Assembly: GCA_900557555.1 (NCBI GenBank)
Contig: USTH01000058.1
Location: forward strand, 1 to 6,643
Length of the DNA stretch: 6,643 bases
Direction of reading: 5' to 3'
From: an uncultured Prevotellaceae bacterium
GTDB lineage: Bacteria > Bacteroidota > Bacteroidia > Bacteroidales > Bacteroidaceae
Part shown: piece after piece, positions 1 to 4,725 of the stretch
How positions within the stretch are numbered: the stretch's first letter is position 1
Layout: each line of letters starts with the position of its first letter
Position numbers and translations under genes: made by a program
The notes under the pieces: generated by a model
Database searches by the model: none
What the model was told of the DNA's origin: nothing
Seen by the model: only the letters and a program-made list of their open reading frames with translations

Positions 1-696
1 CCTGAATGCGCCTGCCCGATAGGTGACACTATGGTGGTCTGCCCCGACTGTGGCACCTCTTATGATGTTTTGTTGAGCGAGTGCCCAGTGTGTGCATGTC
101 CCAACGATGCAATGCAGACCGACACCCCAGCCGTTGCGAGTCGTTTGCGGCAGACGGCAAGTGACGCAAGTGTGGCGCGGAGTGGTGTAGGGCCTGCTAT
201 GGCACGTAAAACAGACTATGCGCGAAGCATTCTGCGCACCATGCGCAGGGTCATCATGATGTATGACAATTTCTCGGGGCGTTCGCGACGTTCAGAATTC
301 TGGACTTTCATTGTCTTTAACTGCATGGTGGGCTTTGTGCTTTATCTGACCCTGTTTGGCTGTATCGGGCGCGACTATGTGTATGTTACGGAGGCTTCGA
401 CCACGGGCGAGTATTGGCGACGTCTGCTCTACAGCTGTGTGGTAGACCATTTGTTCATGACGGTGTTGGTGGTGGTCTATGTGCTTTTGGCATTTCTGCC
501 ACTGCTGTCGGTTACGGTGCGCCGTCTTCACGACACCAACCGTTCGGGCTTCTGGGTGTTGCTGGCTGTAGTGCCCTATGTCTTCGGTCCGCTTCTTGGC
601 ATGAGTCCTTACGTCGGGTGTGCTCTGCTTTCTGTTATGCTGTTGCTTGACAGTGTACCCGACAACCGTTGGGGACGCAGTCTTGCATCAAACTGA
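1..696 (+). CDS. Zinc-ribbon DUF805 inner-membrane protein, 5' end outside window
   Basis: Probable inner-membrane protein of unknown function from the DUF805 (YhaH-like) family, fused to an N-terminal zinc ribbon. Counting from the ATG at 31, C4-x2-C7-x10-C18-x2-C21 forms a zinc ribbon (CPDCG...CPVCACP). A basic/polar linker follows, then the DUF805 signature YDNFSGRSRRSEFW (78-91), hydrophobic segments at about 92-110, 141-162 and 176-206, the second signature VRRLHDTNRSGFW (163-175), and the closing PDNRWG (210-215). The frame is open to base 1, and its first ten codons read PECACPIGDT, which resembles the CPVCACPND end of the visible ribbon. The true start is therefore probably upstream and there may be two or more tandem ribbons; the ATG at 31 is most likely internal. 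The DUF805 assignment is firm and the role is unknown. A terminator hairpin lies 137 nt downstream. Confidence 0.85.
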   Translation, partial: PECACPIGDTMVVCPDCGTSYDVLLSECPVCACPNDAMQTDTPAVASRLRQTASDASVARSGVGPAMARKTDYARSILRTMRRVIMMYDNFSGRSRRSEFWTFIVFNCMVGFVLYLTLFGCIGRDYVYVTEASTTGEYWRRLLYSCVVDHLFMTVLVVVYVLLAFLPLLSVTVRRLHDTNRSGFWVLLAVVPYVFGPLLGMSPYVGCALLSVMLLLDSVPDNRWGRSLASN

Positions 697-796
697 CATT
701 TGATAACTTCCTCCCGATACGCTACTATAGTCTCAGGGTACTGGCCTCTGTGTGTCGGCTGTCGCGATACTTGCCAGTTTCTCACAGTGGGGGTGT

Positions 797-817
797 AAAT
801 CGGTCATTAGGTCCTAA
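797..817 (+). repeat. Short interspersed repeat, copy 1
   Basis: The core AATCGGTCATTAGGTC recurs at 2429-2449 with one difference over 21 bases (C to G near the 3' end), and in diverged inverted form at 4625-4645. This copy lies in the gene-free stretch 697-897, between the end of the DUF805 gene and the terminator hairpin. I see no coding sequence or other structure in the rest of 697-832. Function unknown; it may be a regulatory site, the trace of a mobile repeat, or a family of intergenic repeats. Confidence 0.55.
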
Positions 818-832
818 CTGCTGAAATGATAT

Positions 833-889
833 AAAAAAGCAATCCGCGGTGACGCCATTTAATGGTGTCACCGCGGATTGCTTTTTTTT
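833..889. terminator. Bidirectional intrinsic terminator between DUF805 gene and rsmD
   Basis: Bases 839-858 pair with 862-881 around a very short A/T-rich loop, giving a GC-rich stem of about 19-20 bp. The stem is flanked by A6 (833-838) on the left and T8 (882-889) on the right, so both strands have a hairpin followed by a T run. The single non-Watson-Crick pair, 854/866, is a G-U wobble in the plus-strand RNA but a C-A mismatch in the minus-strand RNA, so the fold is slightly better for the DUF805 side. On the minus strand it starts 9 bases after the rsmD stop codon. Confidence 0.9.
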
Positions 890-897
890 GTATCCTC

Positions 898-1440
898 CTA
901 AGCGGTTTTCTTTCTGAATATCGAGAAGTTTACGCTTCCGTAGGAGCGGTGCTCCACAAAGCAAGGGTGGCTGGAGAAGTCGTGGTTCTTACCGTGTTCC
1001 AGCACAAACACGGTGTTGTTGTCCATCAGGGCAGAAGATGTTATCCTGTCGGGCAGTTCTGCAAGTTCGGGAAGCGCATATGGAGGGTCGGCGAAGATCA
1101 GTTCGAACGGCTCGGTTGCTTTGGCTATATATCTGAGCGCATCGCCCCTTAGAATGTGAGCGTTAGGGTCGTTTAACGTTCTGAATATCTGCTTTATAAA
1201 CGACCAGTGCTGAAAGTCTTTCTCTACACACACCACTTTGCCTGCCCCCCTTGACAGCATTTCGAGTGTGATGCTGCCTGTGCCTCCGAAGAGGTCAAGT
1301 GCCGTAATATTCTCAAAGTCGGTGTATGCTTTAAGCACGTTAAACAGATTTTCTTTGGCAAAGTCGGTTGTGGGCCTTGCCTTGAATGATGCGGGCACGT
1401 TGAAATGTCTGCCCTTGTATTTGCCTGTAATCGCTCGCAT
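898..1440 (-). CDS. rsmD: 16S rRNA (guanine(966)-N(2))-methyltransferase RsmD
   Basis: A cytoplasmic SAM-dependent methyltransferase of 180 residues, the usual length for RsmD, which methylates the N2 of G966 in 16S rRNA during 30S assembly. It starts MRAITGKYKGR, the typical RsmD opening, with the ARPTTDFAKENLFN segment at 21-34. The SAM-binding motif I is LDLFGGTGSITLEMLSRGA (48-66), an acidic residue ends the next strand (VCVEKD, 70-75), and the catalytic motif IV is DPPY (118-121). All expected motifs are intact. The gene begins 49 nt after the stop of the DUF3822 gene on the same strand, an arrangement that I know from Bacteroidetes genomes, so the two are probably cotranscribed. It ends just before the bidirectional terminator. 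No strong Shine-Dalgarno precedes the ATG, as is normal in this phylum. Confidence 0.94.
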   Translation of the reverse strand: MRAITGKYKGRHFNVPASFKARPTTDFAKENLFNVLKAYTDFENITALDLFGGTGSITLEMLSRGAGKVVCVEKDFQHWSFIKQIFRTLNDPNAHILRGDALRYIAKATEPFELIFADPPYALPELAELPDRITSSALMDNNTVFVLEHGKNHDFSSHPCFVEHRSYGSVNFSIFRKKTA

Positions 1441-1489
1441 GTCGGGTGTGAAAGGTTTTTATTCGTTGCGCGGATGCGTCTGGTTTGGG

Positions 1490-2281
1490 TCAGAATGCCT
1501 TGAGCAACTGCACCTTGAGGTCGTAAGGAAATTGTTCTATTTCAGAAAGCGGGTGGTGGCTCAACTCTTCGGAGTCTTTCATCAGAAATCCCCTTTGTCC
1601 TATTTTGTCCAGATTGGCGGCTATGCCAGTCGTCATGTCTTTGTCGCCACAGATGAGCAGGTCTTCGCCGTTGGGAAGTATGCTCTCCTGCCTTGCCACG
1701 CAGGCAATATAATAGAGGGCGTCTGTGGTGTGGTGCAGGGTGTAGGAGTTCATGAATCTCAGCTGTCCGTCTTTGATTACGGTGGTTGTCAGTCTGCCTT
1801 CGTTGACGTAACAGTACAGTCGCGGGCTGCTGATCTGGAATGGGTAGCGCGAGGCGTGCTGCAAGACGAGCGATGTGAGTGTGCAGTGAAACTTCACCTG
1901 TGGGTAGAATTCTTTGAGAGAGTGGCAAACCCCCTTGTCAATAGAGAACACCAGTATGGCATTAAGGTAGGGCAGGGTGTCGTAGAACACTCTGTTGCTT
2001 TGCCTGAGCGAGGGGTAGTTGAAGAAGTAGATGTCGTTGGCGTCTTCTTCTTCAAATTCTTTCAGAGGCACCAGGGTGGCCGGTTCGGCGCAATAAACCT
2101 CTACGAAGCTGTAAGTGTTGCGTGCCATCACTGAACTTTTGATGGCTTTGTGGATGTTGGCGTTGAGAGAGATGTCGGGGTCGTTGTCATACACCTCATA
2201 GCTGGGCATTTGGTTGACCAGTCTGTTGTAGGTGCAGAAGATGATGTGCCTGCTGCTAAGTCTTATGGTGAGTGTGTTCAT
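1490..2281 (-). CDS. DUF3822 family protein
   Basis: A 263-residue soluble protein that I assign to the DUF3822 family, a Bacteroidetes family of unknown function; from memory a Bacteroides member was described as having an actin-like ATPase fold, which I cannot verify here. The opening MNTLTIRLSSRHIIFCTYN fits the family's N-terminal strand. The family-like segments VYCAEPATLVPLKEFEEED and YFNYPSLRQSNRVFYDTLP follow, and the C-terminal half contains ALYYIACVARQE and LLICGDKD. No signal peptide or membrane segment is visible. The frame is open to an ATG at 2354-2356, but I place the start at 2279-2281: the 25 extra residues do not look like the family, and a promoter-like TATATTTG lies at 2345-2352, inside that extension. 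It is the first gene of a two-gene unit with rsmD. The assignment rests on recognition of the sequence and on the neighbour. Confidence 0.82.
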   Translation of the reverse strand: MNTLTIRLSSRHIIFCTYNRLVNQMPSYEVYDNDPDISLNANIHKAIKSSVMARNTYSFVEVYCAEPATLVPLKEFEEEDANDIYFFNYPSLRQSNRVFYDTLPYLNAILVFSIDKGVCHSLKEFYPQVKFHCTLTSLVLQHASRYPFQISSPRLYCYVNEGRLTTTVIKDGQLRFMNSYTLHHTTDALYYIACVARQESILPNGEDLLICGDKDMTTGIAANLDKIGQRGFLMKDSEELSHHPLSEIEQFPYDLKVQLLKAF

Positions 2282-2344
2282 TTGCTTGGTCTGAAAAAAG
2301 AGCCGGCCGACCCGCGGCAGCAGGCCTGTGCGGTGGTTCTGTCT

Positions 2345-2352
2345 GCAAATAT
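2345..2352 (-). promoter_or_regulatory. Possible -7 box for the DUF3822-rsmD operon
   Basis: On the minus strand this reads TATATTTG, an exact fit to the Bacteroidetes -7 consensus TAnnTTTG. It would place the transcription start near 2338 and leave a 5' leader of about 57 nt before the ATG at 2281. No TTTG is visible at the expected -33 distance, so this is only half of a promoter. Confidence 0.4.
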
Positions 2353-2394
2353 ACACATATTCATGGATATTTGTGAGGTTGAAGCGGCCTAAAC

Positions 2395-2425
2395 TTTGTC
2401 AAAACCTGTCAATGGCGTAATTTAA
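2395..2425 (+). promoter_or_regulatory. Weak candidate promoter for the small plus-strand ORFs
   Basis: TTTG at 2395-2398 is followed, after 19 bases, by TAATTTAA (2418-2425). The spacing fits the Bacteroidetes -33/-7 pattern, but the -7 element matches only TAnnTT of TAnnTTTG. A transcript from here would start near 2432, inside repeat copy 2, and lead into the ORFs at 2469 and 2473. Confidence 0.2.
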
Positions 2426-2428
2426 CCC

Positions 2429-2449
2429 AAATCGGTCATTAGGTCGTAA
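2429..2449 (+). repeat. Short interspersed repeat, copy 2
   Basis: Carries the same core AATCGGTCATTAGGTC as copy 1 at 797-817 and is in the same orientation, with 20 of 21 bases identical. It lies between the 5' end of the DUF3822 gene and the start of the small plus-strand ORFs, near the left border of the AT-rich middle part of the window. Confidence 0.55.
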
Positions 2450-2468
2450 ATGACATACAAATACAGAC

Positions 2469-2627
2469 ATGGGTGGTCCTGATAGCGAATCTGCTGATAA
2501 CAGTTCTGTCAAGAAGCATCAAGAGACATTGCGCATTCTCACAAGTTGTTACCATGGTACGACTTATGCTTATGTACTACGTCGATTTTATCGCATTCAT
2601 GGAAAATCCCGAAAAAACTTGGAATGA
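2469..2627 (+). CDS. Possible 52-residue hypothetical protein (overlapping alternative)
   Basis: An ATG-started ORF, opening MGGPDSESADNSSVKKHQE and ending RKNLE at the TGA 2625-2627. It is hydrophilic and lysine/arginine-rich, with no membrane segment or domain that I recognise. It overlaps the ORF at 2473-2682 in another frame, and both cannot be the main product over their full length. Its N-terminal half looks more protein-like than the same stretch of the 2473 frame, while the opposite is true of the 3' half. This could mean one gene with a frameshift near 2570-2600. Confidence 0.25.
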   Translation: MGGPDSESADNSSVKKHQETLRILTSCYHGTTYAYVLRRFYRIHGKSRKNLE

Positions 2628-2682
2628 TTTCCTTGCAAAGGAGATGCAAAAAGCGCCACCTGAACCAAGTCTTTTCGATTAG
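2473..2682 (+). CDS. Small hypothetical protein, up to 69 residues
   Basis: An ORF from a GTG at 2473 to the TAG at 2680-2682. The last 27 residues, starting MENPEKTWNDFLAKEMQ and ending PPEPSLFD, have the composition of a real protein: charged, with a short amphipathic stretch and a proline-rich tail. The first 30 residues are hydrophobic and less convincing. Internal ATGs at codons 28, 32, 34 and 43 could be the real start. A hairpin terminator lies 25 nt after the stop, which supports a plus-strand gene ending here. I do not recognise the family. It may also be the 3' end of a frameshifted gene that starts at the ATG 2469. Confidence 0.35.
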   Translation: MVLIANLLITVLSRSIKRHCAFSQVVTMVRLMLMYYVDFIAFMENPEKTWNDFLAKEMQKAPPEPSLFD

Positions 2683-2707
2683 GGGGGCTCACTTTTGAAA
2701 AAATAAA

Positions 2708-2746
2708 CCCGAAGTCCAATTTCACAGGGCTTCGGGCAGGGTTTTT
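2708..2746. terminator. Bidirectional terminator between small ORF and lipoprotein gene
   Basis: CCCGAAGTCC (2708-2717) pairs with GGGCTTCGGG shifted to 2727-2736, giving a 10-bp stem with one T-G wobble (2715/2729) and a 9-nt loop. A T5 run (2742-2746) follows on the plus strand after CAGGG. On the minus strand the stem is followed by TTTATTTTTT (complement of 2698-2707). It therefore serves both converging genes, which end at 2682 (+) and 2784 (-). Confidence 0.8.
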
Positions 2747-2783
2747 ATGCTCTTTGAGTTTTACCGGAAGCAATAATAAAAGA

Positions 2784-3533
2784 TTAGAGATCGACGTAAT
2801 ACCAATACTTGACTGATGTAGAGGAAGTAGATTTGATCGTAAAGTAATTGTAACCGCTGATATCAACCCAATCATGTTTTAAAGATTTTGCTCTGGAAAG
2901 AGGCTGATAAAGATTGGTGCCAAGCTTGAGGTAATAGTAAGAACTCCTTGATTTCTTGTAGATGCCCACGGTCTCATACGAAGTTTCCGTAATGTTATCC
3001 CGCACTTCTGTCAAGACTAAGGCAGTCACAGTTTTGTACAACGTGTAACCAGAAGTGCCGCCACTTCCACCTCCTCCAGGTGTGTTGTACAATCCAAGAT
3101 ATATTCTGTTTCTGCAATTTTTCTTAAAAGGTTCGTTAAGTGTCTTGCTTATGTAGATAGACTCGTTTCTATTGGTAAGCATATACGCCATACCATCTTT
3201 CTCGAAGAAATACAAAGTCTCGTTGCTGTATAGGAAAGAACCATCTTGCAGATAGAAAACCCAATTCTGATAACTGGAAATGCTGTAATACTGTTTGCCT
3301 ACATAACAACGCATAGAACCAAAATCGACAGGTATATCTCTGCCCACGCCTTTTAATGTCTCAAAATTACTTTGGTCTAAAGCGACACAAAGGCTCATCG
3401 TCGACCAGTTTTTCCATTCTCCTGCCGGTTCGTCGTCATCAGAAGAACTGCTGCATGAAATCATCATTGCTCCCAGAAAAACTGAGAACAAAAGAGTTGC
3501 TATGAACCCTAATAAACTAAACTTATTTTTCAT
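2784..3533 (-). CDS. Surface-type lipoprotein of unknown function
   Basis: A 249-residue protein with a lipoprotein signal peptide: basic MKNK, a hydrophobic core at 6-24, and the lipid-modified cysteine in MMISC at C27. The cysteine is followed by SSSSDDDE (28-35). Acidic residues shortly after a Ser run resemble the Bacteroidetes lipoprotein export signal, which sends lipoproteins to the outer face of the outer membrane. The mature part is rich in Tyr, Ser and aromatic/beta-strand patterns. Two regions (about 40-150 and 160-249) are joined by a glycine linker, PGGGGSGG (152-159). I recognise no domain or catalytic motif. The gene is AT-richer than rsmD and the barrel gene. About 70 nt upstream ends the structured element at 3605-3925, which could be its leader. 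It converges with the small plus-strand ORF at a shared terminator. Confidence 0.85.
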   Translation of the reverse strand: MKNKFSLLGFIATLLFSVFLGAMMISCSSSSDDDEPAGEWKNWSTMSLCVALDQSNFETLKGVGRDIPVDFGSMRCYVGKQYYSISSYQNWVFYLQDGSFLYSNETLYFFEKDGMAYMLTNRNESIYISKTLNEPFKKNCRNRIYLGLYNTPGGGGSGGTSGYTLYKTVTALVLTEVRDNITETSYETVGIYKKSRSSYYYLKLGTNLYQPLSRAKSLKHDWVDISGYNYFTIKSTSSTSVKYWYYVDL

Positions 3534-3596
3534 GTGGTAAAAAGATGCGCCTTTTAGGCTCCAATCAAGGCAAGTTATAATTTTCTATTCCTTTTC

Positions 3597-3881
3597 GCAT
3601 AAATAAAAAAAGCGTAGAGCCAGTCTGTCACTCGCTCCACGTATCTGGGCTCTCGCATTGCCCTGTTAGTCGAAACGAGCAACGCTGAAAGCCCCACGCC
3701 AGTGTAAGTATATAATTACCTAAAGCCCATAACGCTTTTGCGAAATGAGTCAATATGGGTTGTATATAAAATACACCTCTACGGGACGTTCCCGTTGCTT
3801 TGTTTTTGACTAACAGATGAATTTGCGAGATTCAGATACGTCAAAACAAAAGCGTACAGTTACGCCATTTTATCTATATGC
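3597..3881. repeat. Large imperfect inverted repeat (two diverged halves)
   Basis: The left half (plus strand) and right half (minus strand) share an ordered series of identical blocks. They are GCATA 3597-3601/3877-3881, GCGTA 3612-3616/3861-3865, ACGTATCTG 3639-3647/3833-3841, TCTCGCA 3651-3657/3824-3830, CTGTTAGTC 3663-3671/3808-3816, GCAACG 3679-3684/3793-3798, GTGTA 3702-3706/3772-3776 and TATATA 3709-3714/3763-3768. All fall on nearly the same diagonal, centred close to 3739. The centre is a hairpin, CCCATA 3726-3731 with TATGGG 3754-3759, enclosing CGC-TTTT-GCG. Many consecutive collinear blocks cannot be chance. It is either a fold-back RNA or two inverted copies of one element of about 130 bp. 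Confidence 0.7.
3605..3641 (-). terminator. Intrinsic terminator of the candidate RNA
   Basis: On the minus strand CGTGGAGC (3641-3634) pairs with GCTCTACG (3620-3613) as an 8-bp stem with a 13-nt loop, followed by C and then TTTTTTT (3611-3605). The one irregular pair, 3616/3638, is a G-U wobble on the minus strand but an A-C mismatch on the plus strand, which supports a minus-strand transcript. Read-through would lead into the lipoprotein gene, so it could also act as an attenuator. Confidence 0.65.
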
Positions 3882-3925
3882 GTCAATCCCGCCGCTTCCC
3901 AATCAGGGCTTTCAGCAAGATATAA
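3605..3925 (-). ncRNA. Candidate structured non-coding RNA or long structured leader, about 320 nt
   Basis: The minus strand has a full transcription unit without a protein ORF: a promoter at 3931-3961, a predicted start near 3925, and an intrinsic terminator ending in T7 at 3611-3605. Between these lie several strong local hairpins. They are GCGTA/TACGC (3852-3856/3861-3865, 4-nt loop), ACGGGA/TCCCGT (3781-3786/3790-3795, 3-nt loop) and CCCATA/TATGGG (3726-3731/3754-3759) with an inner CGC/GCG stem. There is also a perfect 11-bp long-range pairing, GCTGAAAGCCC (3684-3694) with GGGCTTTCAGC (3906-3916). The lipoprotein ATG is about 70 nt past the terminator, so a regulated leader is the main alternative to a free RNA. 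I could not match it to RNase P, tmRNA, 6S or SRP RNA. 3534-3604, between it and the lipoprotein gene, is AT-rich with nothing else clear. Confidence 0.5.
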
Positions 3926-3930
3926 CATTG

Positions 3931-3961
3931 CAAAGATAAATAAAAGTTTTTAAAGTTGCAA
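3931..3961 (-). promoter_or_regulatory. Bacteroidetes-type promoter for the candidate RNA
   Basis: On the minus strand TTG (3961-3959) is followed, after exactly 20 bases, by TATCTTTG (3938-3931), a full match to the -7 consensus TAnnTTTG with a good -33 element. The spacer is very A/T-rich. It lies directly after the stop of the ATPase relic (3965) and points into the structured element and the lipoprotein gene. Confidence 0.65.
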
Positions 3962-3964
3962 GAA

Positions 3965-4559
3965 TTATGGCTTAAGTAAATTAATAGGAGCTACATATAC
4001 ACCATCTTCACGCTGATAAGCACCACCGGTTGCAGTAAGTACCATCAAGTCATCACCCCCTAATTTGATTTCTATAGTCCCCCATCTTCCGTCTTCAAGA
4101 TGAAGTACAGCATCACATTCCCAACCTGTATTATCGCGGTAATGAGACACTGAGCCACCAATAGAATTAGCGTATATAGAGAGGTCCCTTACTGCAAAAT
4201 CTTCAAAGAACAATCCAAAACTTTCCAGGTCATGCATAAGGTCGTTCGGACTGCCCCCCTAATGAACGACAGGCGATAGATGTGTCAATGAAATGTCTGG
4301 TGGGAGTACTTCTTATAGAAGTTTTCGAACGAATGTTTGGATTCCAGGCAGGCAAGTCTTCAAGTATATACAAATCTTTCAATGCCTCCATGTAATCATC
4401 AAAAGTCTTAGGATCCATTGTCCGTTCATTACTTTGACGAATATCTGATATAATAGTGGAAATAGATGCCTCTGTCGAAATATGTCGAGCATAACTTCTC
4501 GGGATCATTCTTAACACATCAGGGCGTTTGTTTCTAAATCTATCGTTTTCACAGTCCAA
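3965..4559 (-). pseudogene. Remnant of a DUF4143 AAA+ ATP-binding protein gene
   Basis: Only the C-terminal DUF4143 half of a Bacteroidales ATP-binding protein (normally about 400+ residues) is left. From the 4559 end it reads RNKRPDVLRMIPRSYARH, then ILEDLPAWNPNIRSKTSIRS and RHFIDTSIACRSLG, all family landmarks. At the G6 run (4254-4259) the frame is lost: this frame runs to a stop at 4230. Dropping one G restores LGGSPNDLMHDLESFGLFFE, which continues in the second frame with VRDLSIYANSIGGSVSHYRD, WECDAVLHLEDGRW and EIKLGG. After EIKLGG about 30 residues expected in the family are missing, in frame, before LMVLTATGGAYQREDGVYV and the stop at 3965. The N-terminal AAA+ ATPase part (Walker A and B) is absent; upstream of 4571 the frame is closed. 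There are thus three separate lesions. The gene is AT-rich like its surroundings, and no function is expected. Confidence 0.88.
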
Positions 4560-4624
4560 AATAGCCCGCTATTATTCGCTAAAACGACAATCAACATCTG
4601 CTCTTCTAAAAAATCAAAATCCAA

Positions 4625-4645
4625 TAAGTCCTAACGACCGAATTT
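4625..4645 (-). repeat. Short interspersed repeat, diverged inverted copy 3
   Basis: On the minus strand this reads AAATTCGGTCGTTAGGACTT, matching the core AAATCGGTCATTAGGTCCT of copies 1 and 2 except for one inserted T and three substitutions. It lies between the broken 5' end of the ATPase relic and the 3' end of the barrel gene, close to the right border of the AT-rich middle part. Copy 2 lies near the opposite border, in opposite orientation. Confidence 0.4.
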
Positions 4646-4660
4646 GACCTAACCCTTTTG

Positions 4661-4694
4661 TTTCGGCGGAAATTGATGTCCGTTTCGGCCGAAA
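4661..4694. other. Hairpin of paired TTTCGGCSGAAA palindromes downstream of the barrel gene
   Basis: TTTCGGCGGAAA (4661-4672) and TTTCGGCCGAAA (4683-4694) form a 12-bp stem with one mismatch and a 10-nt loop. Each is also nearly or fully self-complementary, and each is followed by T(GC)TGATGT, so they are direct repeats as well. It lies 32 nt after the stop of the barrel gene (minus strand), which suggests a role at its transcript end. There is no T run directly after the stem, so it is not a classical intrinsic terminator. The rest of 4560-4725 holds only repeat copy 3. Confidence 0.45.
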
Positions 4695-4725
4695 TGCTGA
4701 TGTTTGTGTGGTTTTTGCGTGTGAA

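Noticed and set aside
1238..2134. Long plus-strand ORF of 298 codons
   Set aside because: It lies wholly opposite the rsmD and DUF3822 genes, which show real family motifs; this is a shadow frame in GC-rich coding DNA.
2282..2356. Upstream ATG extension of the DUF3822 gene
   Set aside because: The added residues do not resemble the family and the promoter-like TATATTTG lies inside the extension, so the start at 2281 is preferred.
3597..3881. Invertible promoter or CRISPR array
   Set aside because: The arms are too diverged for a typical site-specific inversion and no recombinase gene is present; there are no regularly spaced direct repeats as needed for CRISPR.
3605..3925. RNase P RNA, tmRNA or 6S RNA
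   Set aside because: The conserved cores that I know for these RNAs (RNase P AGAGGAAAGTCC-like segment, tmRNA tRNA-like end) are not visible, though only a covariance search could exclude them fully.
4511..4597. Minus-strand 28-codon ORF (MLIVVLANNSGLFWTVK...)
   Set aside because: Overlaps the recognisable DUF4143 remnant in another frame, has no supporting signals, and is too short to judge.
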